From: Lachnospiraceae bacterium
GTDB taxonomy: Bacteria > Bacillota > Clostridia > Lachnospirales > Lachnospiraceae
Length of the DNA stretch: 64,000 bases
Assembly: GCA_017552715.1 (NCBI GenBank)
Contig: JAFZOW010000066.1
Span: 1 to 64,000 of the forward strand
Direction: 5' to 3'
The translations under genes and the position numbers were made by a program. How positions within the stretch are numbered: position 1 is the first letter of the stretch; each line of letters starts with the position of its first letter. Below are positions 51,780 through 60,823 of this stretch, piece after piece. A model generated the notes under the pieces. That model saw only the letters and a list, made by a program, of their open reading frames with translations, made no database searches and was not told where the DNA came from.

Positions 51780-51788
51780 ATTATACCA
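51780..51788 (-). promoter_or_regulatory. Extended -10 promoter for zinc-ribbon gene
   Basis: Read on the - strand: TGGTATAAT (51788-51780), an extended -10 (TGnTATAAT). The -35 position (51808-51803, GTGGAA) is weak, as is usual with extended -10 promoters. Confidence 0.55.
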
Positions 51789-51840
51789 CAATCCGGGAGA
51801 ATTTCCACTTAAGTCCAAAAGGCCTCCGGCGGGACAGCTT

Positions 51841-52272
51841 TCAGCCCTCCAGGAACTTATACAGCAGGAGGTAGAGTTCCTTTGCCTCCTTTTCCGAAAG
51901 AGGCGAAGGACCGGCAGCAAGCTTCACGGGGATATCCTTGCACTTTTCCTTCAGGGCATTCCCCTTCTTCGTAATGCTCACCACCGTGACCCGCTCGTCC
52001 TCTTTCGAACGCTCCCGGGTGATATAGCCCTCTTTTTCCAGATGTTTTAAGAGGGGGGTAAGGGTTCCCGCATCCAGATGAAGGATGCTTCCAAGCTGCC
52101 CCACACTTACGCTTTCCTTCTCCCAGAGCACCATGAAGACCACGTACTGGGTGTAGGTTAGCCCCAGGGGTTTCAGGTAAGGTGTGTAGGCAGCCACGAT
52201 CTTTCTTCCGCAGGCATACAGGGGGAAGCATAATTGGTTTTTCAGTAAGAGCTGTTCATATTCCTGCGCCAT
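51841..52272 (-). CDS. ohrR: OhrR-like MarR-family regulator
   Basis: This 143-residue MarR-family winged-helix repressor fits OhrR, the organic-peroxide sensor. Cys15 in NQLCFPLYA lies at the position of the redox Cys of Bacillus OhrR, with Tyr nearby; the wing and helix are around LDAGTLTPLLKHLE and ERSKEDERVT (about 65-95). Oxidation of Cys15 releases DNA. It lies 11 bases after the glutathione peroxidase gene, so the pair is probably autoregulated through the operator at 52884-52910. The symbol is used on family grounds. Confidence 0.87.
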   Translation of the reverse strand: MAQEYEQLLLKNQLCFPLYACGRKIVAAYTPYLKPLGLTYTQYVVFMVLWEKESVSVGQLGSILHLDAGTLTPLLKHLEKEGYITRERSKEDERVTVVSITKKGNALKEKCKDIPVKLAAGPSPLSEKEAKELYLLLYKFLEG

Positions 52273-52283
52273 GGATCTTCTCC

Positions 52284-52826
52284 TTATATAAGAGCCTCAA
52301 CACACTTGTCCACATCCGACATCTTTGCGGTAGGCTCAAACCTGGCTACCACATTTCCGCTGCGGTCCACCACGAACTTCGTGAAGTTCCATTTGATCTC
52401 GGCATTATTCTTGTAATCCTTATCGATCTTGGACAGCATCACGCTCATGGCCATGGCCGCCGCTCCCTTTCCGAAGCCTTCAAAGCCCTTCTGCTCCTTC
52501 AGGTACTTAAACAGGGGAATGGCATTCTCCCCGTTCACATCCGCCTTCTTCATCTGGGGAAACTGCGTATTATACTTCAGCGCACAGAATTCGTGGATCT
52601 CTTCATCCGTTCCGGGAGTCTGTCCCGCGAACTGGTTGCAGGGCACATCCACCACTTCAAAGCCCCTGTCGTGATACTTCTCGTACATAGCCTCGATATC
52701 CTTGTAGTGCGGAGTAAAGCCGCAGCCCGTAGCGGTATTGACCACCAGCACCACCTTTCCTTCAAAATCCTTCATGGATATCTCTTCGCCCGTTGCAGCA
52801 GTAACGCTCTGATCATAAAATCCCAT
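52284..52826 (-). CDS. Glutathione peroxidase-family enzyme
   Basis: The 180-residue thiol peroxidase has catalytic Cys35 in NTATGCGFT, Gln in NQFAGQTPG (about 69-77) and Trp/Asn in KWNFTKF (about 133-139), the full catalytic set of Cys-type Gpx enzymes (BsaA-like). In bacteria these usually use thioredoxin rather than glutathione. ATG at 52826 is eight bases from AAGGAGG; a nearer ATG two codons upstream is too close. It is cotranscribed with ohrR from a consensus promoter and likely induced by peroxide. Confidence 0.92.
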   Translation of the reverse strand: MGFYDQSVTAATGEEISMKDFEGKVVLVVNTATGCGFTPHYKDIEAMYEKYHDRGFEVVDVPCNQFAGQTPGTDEEIHEFCALKYNTQFPQMKKADVNGENAIPLFKYLKEQKGFEGFGKGAAAMAMSVMLSKIDKDYKNNAEIKWNFTKFVVDRSGNVVARFEPTAKMSDVDKCVEALI

Positions 52827-52883
52827 TATCATTTCCTCCTTCGTATATATCTGAACTGTTGTTTTCCGGCATCCGCATCTTGT

Positions 52884-52910
52884 ATTTGACCACATTATAT
52901 TTTGTCAAAT
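52884..52910. promoter_or_regulatory. Candidate OhrR operator
   Basis: ATTTGAC (52884-52890) and GTCAAAT (52904-52910) form a perfect 7-base inverted repeat spaced by 13 bases, covering the -10 box of the peroxidase promoter. A bound dimer there would block transcription. The sequence is not the Bacillus OhrR box, so binding by this regulator is inference. Confidence 0.5.
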
Positions 52911-52922
52911 GTATTTTGTCAA
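52894..52922 (-). promoter_or_regulatory. Consensus promoter for peroxidase-ohrR
   Basis: Read on the - strand: TTGACA (52922-52917), 17-base spacer, TATAAT (52899-52894), a full match. TTGACAAAATA occurs twice, 15 bases apart, so a second, too-close -35 lies in the spacer. Confidence 0.9.
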
Positions 52923-52947
52923 GAGGATTTTTCATATTTTTCTCTGC

Positions 52948-54576
52948 TTACTTTGCCTGGAAGGTTTTGGGACCGATCCTGCTGACCAGCAGGTCCCCCA
53001 GAAGAATATACAGCCCCGTAAGCACCATGCAGGCCAGCGTCAGCTGCAGGGCCGAGAGTCTTGTAAAAGGCAGGATGAAGCAGACGATACAGAGCACGAA
53101 GTTTAAGAACTCCGTAAGCCTGGACCTGCCCGGGATATTGCCCGCAAAGGGCTGGATCAGGTAATAGATGATCAGGTAGCGGACGGAGATAAATACCTGC
53201 ATCAGCAGGACCGCCAGCACGGTAAAACCGTACTGGAAGAAGTACTCCTGCCCTCCGGTAAGGGCGATCACCGCAACGCTGTGACCCGCGATCAGAAGGG
53301 CGGGGATGAGATTGTAACGGATCACCGATACAAGACGCAGGCGGAACATCTTCCGGAGGGCCACCGGTGAACGGTAGAAGGAAAACTTGAGCAGCGAGGA
53401 ATCGCAGTTCGCATACATCACCCGGGTCATAAAGCCTCCCGCATTAAGAGTGAGCAGGAGGATCGGAAAGACTCCGGGATGCCGGCATACGATAAAGCGC
53501 AGGACCGAATCCTTAACATTCTCTGCTTCCTTCAGTTCTCCCCGCAGGAAAAGCGAAGTGAGCGCCAGCCCCGCCGCCGTAAAGAGGATCATCAGAAACA
53601 TCCTCCCCCACAGGATCTTTCTGTGGCGCTTCAGGAACAGCTCATTCAGGAAGCGGTATCCTCCCGCCCCGCTCCGTATCCCCTCCGTAGGGCTGATCTC
53701 CAGCTCTGGATTCTTCTTTTTCTTCTCCTTTTCCTTCGTGATCTGCATGCTCCTGTATTCCGCATTCATGGCCGTACGGTACAGACCGTAGGGAAAGCTG
53801 CGGATCAGCTTAAGCCCCGGGATCAGAAGAAGAGCCGAAAGCAAAAGCAGTATCACCGTAAAAGGATACAGGTCAAGATAGACCACAAAGGGACCGGCAA
53901 TGAAGCCTGCGACGGAAATGACGGTCACAAGAAAAAGGGTAAGGTAGCTGTTCCCCTCGATCAGGATCTCTTCCCCTTTTCCGCCTTTCCGCTTAAGCCC
54001 CGCCTGCTTTGCGGCATAAGCCTTCATCCGCAGGCCCAGGGCGGCGGCCCGGAAGCCCGCGCCGGAAAGGGGGATCAGCAGAGCCAGGTACCAGGGAACC
54101 CCCGCAAGCATGGCCGAAGGGATGCCGAAAAGGATGTATCCGGCCACCGCCGTAAAAGTCTTCAGGATAAACAGAGCCCGGATATACTGCTTTGCATCCA
54201 TCCCCAGCGAGAAAACCGTATCCCTGCCGGCCTGATCCGCCTGGAAGTAATACTGCAACAGCGTCCCCAGCAGGCATAGAAAAAGAAAGCCGTACAGATA
54301 TACCGTCCTCTGCGAATAGTCATTTAGGGAACTGATGGCCCCCGATGCCAGAAAGAGAAAAACGAACATACAGAAACGTCCGAAAAAGGCGGTGAAGATC
54401 CCCCGCAGGAGGGAGATCAAAAACGCCGCCAGCTTAAGGATCTGCATGCCGTAGATCCTGTCGCTTAAGTACTTTCCGATGATAGGAAGATGCCTTATGC
54501 CATAGAGGATCCCGTTCACGGAAACCGTAGTCCGTATATTCAGGATGATCCCGATGGTTTCAGCTGACTTCCGCAT
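52948..54576 (-). CDS. ABC exporter permease (ABC-2-like)
   Basis: The 542-residue integral membrane protein has roughly 12 hydrophobic segments in two halves, with a basic central loop (about 270-300; KEKEKKKK). No catalytic motif. It matches the plan of large permeases paired with a single ATPase in Firmicute export systems of lantibiotic/bacteriocin or lipid type. Its start overlaps the ATPase gene by 17 bases. The substrate cannot be told; the large adhesin just upstream in the same run is not a usual ABC-2 substrate. Confidence 0.85.
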   Translation of the reverse strand: MRKSAETIGIILNIRTTVSVNGILYGIRHLPIIGKYLSDRIYGMQILKLAAFLISLLRGIFTAFFGRFCMFVFLFLASGAISSLNDYSQRTVYLYGFLFLCLLGTLLQYYFQADQAGRDTVFSLGMDAKQYIRALFILKTFTAVAGYILFGIPSAMLAGVPWYLALLIPLSGAGFRAAALGLRMKAYAAKQAGLKRKGGKGEEILIEGNSYLTLFLVTVISVAGFIAGPFVVYLDLYPFTVILLLLSALLLIPGLKLIRSFPYGLYRTAMNAEYRSMQITKEKEKKKKNPELEISPTEGIRSGAGGYRFLNELFLKRHRKILWGRMFLMILFTAAGLALTSLFLRGELKEAENVKDSVLRFIVCRHPGVFPILLLTLNAGGFMTRVMYANCDSSLLKFSFYRSPVALRKMFRLRLVSVIRYNLIPALLIAGHSVAVIALTGGQEYFFQYGFTVLAVLLMQVFISVRYLIIYYLIQPFAGNIPGRSRLTEFLNFVLCIVCFILPFTRLSALQLTLACMVLTGLYILLGDLLVSRIGPKTFQAK

Positions 54577-55267
54577 CTTTCAACGCCTCTATGATCTTGG
54601 TCTTGAAATCATCATCGTTCAGGTCTGCCTTGTCCACCGCCTCCAGCCGGCCGTGGTTCAGCAGTACGATCTCGTCACAGACATCCACCGCGATATCCAG
54701 AAGATGGGTCGAAAAGATCAGCACCCTTCCGGCTTTCTGGCTTTTCAGGATATCCTTCATCTCCTCCGCCACCACCACATCCAGGGAAGTCAGCGGTTCA
54801 TCCAGCAGCATAAGACGCGGCCCCGCTATGATATTAACGAGCATCTGCATCTTGTTCCGCGTCCCGTGAGAATAGTCTTTCATGAGCCGGTCCCGTGTAT
54901 CCTGCGGGATCATCATAAAATCCATGTACTGATCGATGCTCTTCGGATCGCGTATCCTCTCTGCATGGATGTCCATAAAAAACTTCAGGAATTCCCGTCC
55001 GGTCATAAAATCCGGAACCGTGGGCGTGGAAAGGACGTAGCCTATATCCTCGGCATTCACCGGCTCCGTACGGTCCCCTTCCCGGAAATAAAAACTCCCC
55101 GCATCAACTTCCATATCACTGTTCAGACAGTTGAACAGGGTCGTCTTGCCGGCGCCGTTCCGCCCCAGCAGGCCGTAGATCTTTCCTTCCTCAAAAGCAT
55201 GATCCACATCCCTCAGCACCTGATGCTTTCCGTAGCTTTTGGACAGATGTGAGATGACAAATTCCAT
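54560..55267 (-). CDS. ABC exporter ATPase
   Basis: The 235-residue ATPase has Walker A GRNGAGKTT (about 35-43) and Walker B LMLLDEPLTSLD (about 145-156). The signature is atypical, YSHGTRNKM instead of LSGGQ, as in several ABC-2 export ATPases. The H-loop is IFSTH. It is preceded by AAAGGA and starts 29 bases after the adhesin stop with no terminator between, so the three genes may share a transcript. Confidence 0.93.
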   Translation of the reverse strand: MEFVISHLSKSYGKHQVLRDVDHAFEEGKIYGLLGRNGAGKTTLFNCLNSDMEVDAGSFYFREGDRTEPVNAEDIGYVLSTPTVPDFMTGREFLKFFMDIHAERIRDPKSIDQYMDFMMIPQDTRDRLMKDYSHGTRNKMQMLVNIIAGPRLMLLDEPLTSLDVVVAEEMKDILKSQKAGRVLIFSTHLLDIAVDVCDEIVLLNHGRLEAVDKADLNDDDFKTKIIEALKDAEVS

Positions 55268-55296
55268 TTCTTTTTTCCTTTCGCTTTATGGGATCC

Positions 55297-58200
55297 TTAT
55301 TGCACCACCAGCGTATACTCTGCCACAAGCTTACCGTCGGCGCTGCTCACATAGACGGTGGCCGTTTTCCCGGCTGCATTTTTATCCACCCGGATCTTTC
55401 CGCTGCTGCTTACCGTAAGCACCGCGGTGTCAGAGCTGCGGAAGAATACGGTGGTATCCGTATACTTCTTATACTTTTTGTACAGGCTCTTGCTGTCTCC
55501 GGTATTCTCCGTACCGTTGATGTCCACATATGCATTCAGCTTAAGACTGCCGCCGGCCTTCATGATACCTGTATATTTACCTTCTTCCACAAGGGTCACA
55601 TCATTTACACCCTTCTTTCCGGCCGAGGTCTTCAGGCGGATCCGGGTCTCACGGCCCCGTACGATGACAGAGCAGCCGGCCTTCTTCCCGGGATCGCCTG
55701 CGGCTGCTGCCGTGAGCTTCGTCACTCCGGGTTTCAGACCTTTCACTGCCAGCATACAGCCTTCTGCCGTGGTAACGCCCTTCCCGGCTTCGGCAAAGTC
55801 AGCCTCTGCCGCATCGCTACCAAGAGGGATCGCTGCCAGCTGTACATTTTCGTTATCCGCCGTCCACTCAAGGGCACAGCCTTCCGCTCCTTCCGGAAGG
55901 ATCGTAGCGATGCCGATGCTTCCGCAGCAGCTTTCCTCCCTTGTACCGATGACCAGCTTCTTCCTGTCAAGCTTTACGCCCTTATCGCTCTTCCGGCCGA
56001 GCTTAAGCTCCGAGCCTTCCTTCCCTACGCTTATGGAGATGACAGTCTTCTTTTTGCTCCCGTCGCTTGCACTGATCGTGAGCTTCGCTTTCCCGGCAGC
56101 CATTCCGATGACCGTTGCGCTCATGGTATCTTCCGCCACTTCGAGCTTCACATTTTCGTTGTTTACACTCCATTCCAGCTTCTGCTCCGCCGTGAAGGGA
56201 AGGAGCTGCGCCCGGACCGTAAAGCTCCCGCCGATGCCCAGGCTTGCCTTTTTCACATCCGTCCGCACCGCGGTGACCGCTTCCTTCACATTCACTACAC
56301 AGCAGGCGATCATTCCGGGTTCTTCTTCGCTCATCGCACAGATCCGCACACTTCCGGCACTCTGCGCCTTCACCATTCCTTTCCTGCTGACCGTGGCGAT
56401 ATCCGGATTTTCACTGTACCATATCACTCTCTTATTACGGATACTGCTGTCGGCAAATACCGGCACCAGGGTAAAACTCTTTCCCGGGAAAATGTCCTTT
56501 TCGCTGCAGGGAGTGAGCTTCTTCTTCAGCTTTTCCGATAAGCTGAGACTCTGCAGGCTGATGCTGACCCGGATCCTTACATCCTCATAATTCTGCATCT
56601 TCGCAGTGATCTCGATGCTGCCGCTCTTTTCCGCATTCTCTGCAGCGATCGTATAGGAAAGCACTCCTTCCGCAAGCGCGGGCTCTGTTTTGTAGACGAT
56701 CCCGCCGCTCCTTTCCGGCGTGCCGAAGCTTACGTCCCCGCAGTCCGAAGGAAGGATATTGCGCAGATCGATGCTGTCCGAAGACTCTTCCTTATAAGGA
56801 TAATACTTCTCGAGCTCCAGGATACCCTCCGTCGCCCCATCGGTCACGGCTTTTGCGATGGTGACCGTCCCCAGCTTCTCCGCTGCAAGAACGCCCTCCG
56901 TGCGGTACCATACATCATAGCTTCCCGCAGCCGTTGCTTCAGGGACCTCGATACTCCAGTTTCTCTCGTCAAGACTGTATTCCGGAGTACCGACCGTCAG
57001 CTCAGCGGCTGTCAGCAGCTGCTGACTCTTACCGTTATAGACAAGGCCCTCCTTCAGTACCGGGAGCTTTCCGTAGACTGCCGTGACCGTGGCATTCTTT
57101 GACGGCATACGGTAAGTCGTCCCGGCACTCTTCGCATCGGCAAAGCTGCCGCCGTCCGCGCTGATCCAGAGGATAAAGTCCAGTCCTTCAGGAGCAGGAT
57201 CCGCTGTGATGCTTACCTCTTTCCCTGCCGCATAGCTCCCGCTCCCGCTGCCATTCTCCACGGTAAGCCGGTGTTTTGCGGGCGAAGGAGGATTCGGAGA
57301 CGTATTTTCCTTCCACCGGGCGTAGAGGGTAAGATCCCCTGTCAGTGTAACTTCCGCTCCGTCCGAGTAAGAAAGGTCGCCGCTTCCGTCAGCTGCCGTA
57401 TTCCAGCCGTCGAAGCTGTAATTGCTACGGGTATAGGCATTGGCTGTCAGCGGGGCTGTCAGCGGGTCAGCGCCGGTAAGTAAAACGACCTGGGGCTCCA
57501 TGGTCCCGCTGCCGCCGTTCGGCATAAAGATGATGCGGTAGCCGCGACGGGCAAGAGCAGCCTCCGTGTCGGATTGCACTACGGAAAAAGCAGCATTATC
57601 GCTGGAGAAATTGGTGAGTGTCCCCTTTGGGGAAGAGCCAAGACTCAATCCGTTCGTAAACACCCGTGGATCATCAGCTTCTGTCGTCACACCGATCCTT
57701 GCAGAAGCACCCAATCCGCTGGTATCAAATTGGATCATTTTCCCGGATTTCAGAAAAACATTATCGGCCGCATCACCATAATCCTCTTTCCTTATGTTAT
57801 CGAAGATCTCAGCTGCTCCGGAAGGTTTGAAGACGGACCAGTCGTACGCAGCAATATATACTCCGCCACCATTCGCCGCTGTTTCACCCTCCCCCTGCAA
57901 TTTTGAATCACAGACATTCAGCCGGATGCTCCCTCCCTTCATTTCGAATTTACCATTACAATAAACACCACCACCCTGATATGCACGGTTCGCGCTGATG
58001 CTTCCGCCTTCCAATTTAAAACCGTCACCAACAGAAAGAGAATAAGTATACAGGCCCCCACCACAAACTGCCAGATTATTACAGATACTGCCACCGCTCA
58101 TAGAAAACGTATAATTCGAATACATACCGCCGCCTTGCGTCGCCTTATTATCGCAGATCACTCCACCGTACATTTTGAGAGTTCCATTATTATTCACGCC

Positions 58201-59742
58201 TCCGCCATTCGTCGCCTGATTACCGTAGATCATTCCGCCGTACATTGTGAAAGTTCCATTAGTATCATTTATCACACCTCCGCCGAACGCACCTGTGCCC
58301 TCAACAGTATTACCGCAGATCGCTCCGTCGTACATTTCGAAAGTTCCACTGTTACGCACACCTCCGCCAAAATCCGACTTATTACCGCAGATCGCTCCGC
58401 CGTACATTTTGAAAGTTCCATTAGGTTCATTTATCACACCACTTTGCCAGCCGCCGTTGATGATACCACCATATATAATAACGCTGGCTGATGTGATCGG
58501 ATCCGTATAAGTATTCTCTGCATCCGGCCGGCTGTCTGTCAGACTCAGTGTTGCGTCGGGCATGATATCAACAACATACCCGTAATGCGTAGACGTACTC
58601 CCCCGGTCGATCACGTGCCCGTTGAGATCAAGATATACCTCTCCGCGAATCAGAAGCGGAGAACTGAGCTCGATATCCGAAGTAAGCTGGTAATAGTGGG
58701 TTCCCCCAGCTGTTCCGAGAGAAGTGACGGGAGGATTTATATAGCTGTCGGTGGGGACAGACGGCAATGTTACGGGCGGGACGTCTGGGAAGTCCAGGTT
58801 GCCTGGGTCCCCTGAAATACCAAGACTGGCAGGATCAGTAATAGAGGTACTGTCACCATCCCCGGTTCTGATCGTCCCACTGTTCCATGTAAAGCTATTA
58901 CTAAAAAGCATATATACATTATCATTAAAAAGCTTAAACTCATTATTGATATAGGTCCCCTTATAATTTCCACTGATGATACCGCCGTTCATATTGAAAG
59001 CTTTTGCTGTATATACACCACCGCCGTGCGCATCTTCTTCCTCAACAGTATTCTCAACAGTATTCCCGCAGATCTCACCACCGTACATATTGAAAGTCCC
59101 TTGCGTAGTATATACACCGCCACCTCTTTTTGAAGTATTCCCACAGATCGCGCCGCCAAACATGTTGAAAGTTCCGTCATTCGACACTCCTCCGCCGTGG
59201 TCAGATGTAACATTATTGCAGATCGTACCCCCGTACATGTTGAAAACCCCATATGTACCAGGAGTAATCTCAGCAACAGTTATCCCTCCGCCATAGCTGC
59301 CGTTTCCGCCGGTGATGATGCCGCCGCATACATTGACATTATCCGATGTGATGGGATCTGTATATGTGATCGCCGGAGTATGCTTCGCATCCGGCCGGCT
59401 GTCTTTCAGGTTCAGTGTTGCACCGGGCTCGATCCAGATAACAGATGCTACAACCGCAGCCGAATCCAGCCCCCGGTCGATCACATGACCGTTCAGATCC
59501 AGCGTGACGGTCGTTCCCGTGGGGATCACAAGTGTCTCTGTCTTATGCGCTTCTCCATCCTCTCCTTCTCCATACTTTATATCCCCAGTCAGGATAATCT
59601 CCCCGCCCTCCTGCAGCGCATCGTAAAGCTCGCTCCAGCTATCAACCTCTGTTTCTCCGGCCGCCAGCGCCCTGCCCGGCAGCAGCACAAAGAATGCCAG
59701 CAGTAAGGGTAACAACAGTTTCCAAACACTTTTCTTTTTCAT
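55297..59742 (-). CDS. Giant secreted beta-helix adhesin with Big2 domains
   Basis: This 1481-residue exported protein has a signal peptide (about 1-28, KKSVWKLLLPLLLAFF core). Residues about 90-660 are two blocks of right-handed beta-helix repeats of the form G-G-x-I-C-x-N and NMYGG/KMYGG, with a sequence duplicated between blocks (LDLNGHVIDRG). Then come a Listeria-Bacteroides-type Flg_new repeat (about 745-815), a divergent InlB-like repeat (about 820-890), and Big2/Ig-like domains (about 1080-1481). No LPXTG anchor is seen. A start at 59817 (31 residues or so earlier) has an even better ribosome site, GGAGGGG; it would give an extended signal peptide, and I cannot choose firmly. Likely an adhesin. 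Confidence 0.87.
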   Translation of the reverse strand: MKKKSVWKLLLPLLLAFFVLLPGRALAAGETEVDSWSELYDALQEGGEIILTGDIKYGEGEDGEAHKTETLVIPTGTTVTLDLNGHVIDRGLDSAAVVASVIWIEPGATLNLKDSRPDAKHTPAITYTDPITSDNVNVCGGIITGGNGSYGGGITVAEITPGTYGVFNMYGGTICNNVTSDHGGGVSNDGTFNMFGGAICGNTSKRGGGVYTTQGTFNMYGGEICGNTVENTVEEEDAHGGGVYTAKAFNMNGGIISGNYKGTYINNEFKLFNDNVYMLFSNSFTWNSGTIRTGDGDSTSITDPASLGISGDPGNLDFPDVPPVTLPSVPTDSYINPPVTSLGTAGGTHYYQLTSDIELSSPLLIRGEVYLDLNGHVIDRGSTSTHYGYVVDIMPDATLSLTDSRPDAENTYTDPITSASVIIYGGIINGGWQSGVINEPNGTFKMYGGAICGNKSDFGGGVRNSGTFEMYDGAICGNTVEGTGAFGGGVINDTNGTFTMYGGMIYGNQATNGGGVNNNGTLKMYGGVICDNKATQGGGMYSNYTFSMSGGSICNNLAVCGGGLYTYSLSVGDGFKLEGGSISANRAYQGGGVYCNGKFEMKGGSIRLNVCDSKLQGEGETAANGGGVYIAAYDWSVFKPSGAAEIFDNIRKEDYGDAADNVFLKSGKMIQFDTSGLGASARIGVTTEADDPRVFTNGLSLGSSPKGTLTNFSSDNAAFSVVQSDTEAALARRGYRIIFMPNGGSGTMEPQVVLLTGADPLTAPLTANAYTRSNYSFDGWNTAADGSGDLSYSDGAEVTLTGDLTLYARWKENTSPNPPSPAKHRLTVENGSGSGSYAAGKEVSITADPAPEGLDFILWISADGGSFADAKSAGTTYRMPSKNATVTAVYGKLPVLKEGLVYNGKSQQLLTAAELTVGTPEYSLDERNWSIEVPEATAAGSYDVWYRTEGVLAAEKLGTVTIAKAVTDGATEGILELEKYYPYKEESSDSIDLRNILPSDCGDVSFGTPERSGGIVYKTEPALAEGVLSYTIAAENAEKSGSIEITAKMQNYEDVRIRVSISLQSLSLSEKLKKKLTPCSEKDIFPGKSFTLVPVFADSSIRNKRVIWYSENPDIATVSRKGMVKAQSAGSVRICAMSEEEPGMIACCVVNVKEAVTAVRTDVKKASLGIGGSFTVRAQLLPFTAEQKLEWSVNNENVKLEVAEDTMSATVIGMAAGKAKLTISASDGSKKKTVISISVGKEGSELKLGRKSDKGVKLDRKKLVIGTREESCCGSIGIATILPEGAEGCALEWTADNENVQLAAIPLGSDAAEADFAEAGKGVTTAEGCMLAVKGLKPGVTKLTAAAAGDPGKKAGCSVIVRGRETRIRLKTSAGKKGVNDVTLVEEGKYTGIMKAGGSLKLNAYVDINGTENTGDSKSLYKKYKKYTDTTVFFRSSDTAVLTVSSSGKIRVDKNAAGKTATVYVSSADGKLVAEYTLVVQ
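58090..59300 (-). repeat. Degenerate tandem repeats in adhesin gene
   Basis: Within the adhesin gene, units of about 60-80 bases containing a core like CGCAGATCGCTCCGCCGTAC followed by ATTTTGAAAGTTCC recur several times (for example near 58155, 58225, 58318, 58390, and 59075-59245). They encode the GGAICGN/MYGG beta-helix turns. Unit length varies and copies differ, so this is divergent protein repetition, not a CRISPR array. Confidence 0.8.
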
Positions 59743-59887
59743 CGCCTTCTCCCCTCTTTTTTTGTTTTTCCCGGAGCATTCACTCTCATATTCTTTCATC
59801 ACTTTCCATATTCTCATAACAAGCCCCTCCATTGTCAGTTTCAACGGCTTAAGGATCGATACAGCGGCAATTCCGCCATACTGTATC

Positions 59888-59893
59888 ATTATA
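59888..59893 (-). promoter_or_regulatory. -10 element before adhesin
   Basis: TATAAT on the - strand (59893-59888), preceded by TGA. No acceptable -35 is seen because that position falls in the T-run of the preceding terminator. Predicted start near 59881 would give an approximately 65-140-base leader, depending on the start codon. Confidence 0.4.
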
Positions 59894-59908
59894 TCACAAG
59901 TTTGCACC

Positions 59909-59942
59909 AAAAAAACGAGACTTGCATAATTGTAAGTCCCGT
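59909..59942 (-). terminator. Strong intrinsic terminator after Rpn-like gene
   Basis: Read on the - strand: ACGGGACTT (59942-59934) pairs with AAGTCTCGT (59923-59915) with one G-U pair and a 10-base loop, then a T-run to 59909. It ends the 60010-60621 transcript and shields the adhesin promoter. Confidence 0.8.
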
Positions 59943-60009
59943 TTCGCGTTTCGCCCCCCGTATCATATAACTCATTAATATCGTTTATACCGCGGTCAGC
60001 GGTCTGCTT

Positions 60010-60621
60010 TTATGCCAGGGCCTCCACTTTCTCTCTCTCCCTGTACATTTCTTTGAACAGATCATCCTGAAAAGCATCATCATATGTTGAACGCTTGAGG
60101 TCTTCCCATCGGTCCTGCCCGATCAGCCAACTGTTCAGGTCATTAATCTCTTTTCGCTTCTGTTCCATTCCTTCTTCCATTCCTTCTTCCCTGAACATTT
60201 CTGCAAATCCTTCCATTGTCTTTACCTCCTCTGCGATCTGTGGTCTGCTTTCTATATCCACATACTTTTTGACCACTTCTGTTTTTCCCTTGTTTACACC
60301 TTCGATATATTCAAAAACACTGTCTTCCGGGACTTCATTCCCCAGACGGATAAACACCACACTCAGCAGGTCATAGTTCTCAGCCTCATCCGGGGTCTCC
60401 CCGATCAGATCCCGCTTCTTTAACTCTATAAGACTTACACTGTTCTGCATCTCCTCCGGAACATTCCTGACCATCACCCAGATGCTGTAACACTTTTCCA
60501 ACGCACCATAGTCTGTCACATGGGTGCCGTAAGAAAGCTGTGAACACAATTCCCTTGCCACATAGTAAACTGCTCTCTTTTCTGTACGGCTGTAAAACTC
60601 GGTACCGCGATCCTCAGACAT
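60010..60621 (-). pseudogene. N-terminally truncated Rpn/PD-(D/E)XK nuclease-family gene
   Basis: The 203 residues match the middle and C-terminal part of Rpn-type PD-(D/E)XK nuclease/transposase-like proteins common in Lachnospiraceae: RTEKRAVYYVARELCSQL, YSIWVMVRNVP, then a Met/Glu-rich C-terminus (about 140-165). The N-terminal ~100 residues that would hold the nuclease core (the EIQ-type catalytic strand) are absent, and the 200 bases upstream do not encode them. The ATG at 60621 sits directly against its GGAGGG, an unfavourable spacing. I call it a remnant. It keeps a plausible promoter and a strong terminator, so it may still be transcribed, and a short functional derivative is possible. 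Confidence 0.6.
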
Positions 60622-60770
60622 CCCTCCTTTCGGACTACGGCAAGAGAGTATAATGGACGCTATCTTCTTCCTCTCCCGCCTTCGGTTTTAACGGTAACAA
60701 AGCACGGGAGATTTTGATTCACAGAACTTGCAGAAAGTTTGAATGTCTGATCTGTCCTTGCTTCAGAATG

Positions 60771-60799
60771 AGTATAGCATACAGCGGAAAATGCTGCAA
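60771..60799 (-). promoter_or_regulatory. Promoter before Rpn-like remnant
   Basis: Read on the - strand: TTGCAG (60799-60794), 17-base spacer, TATACT (60776-60771). It would yield a leader of about 140 bases before the ATG at 60621, without a visible gene. Confidence 0.5.
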
Positions 60800-60823
60800 G
60801 ATATGATTTTTTCCTTACTGTCC

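Noticed and set aside
58090-59300. Recurrent units in the adhesin gene, considered as a CRISPR array
   Set aside because: Unit and spacer lengths vary, copies diverge, and the units are in frame and encode beta-helix turns. No cas genes are present.
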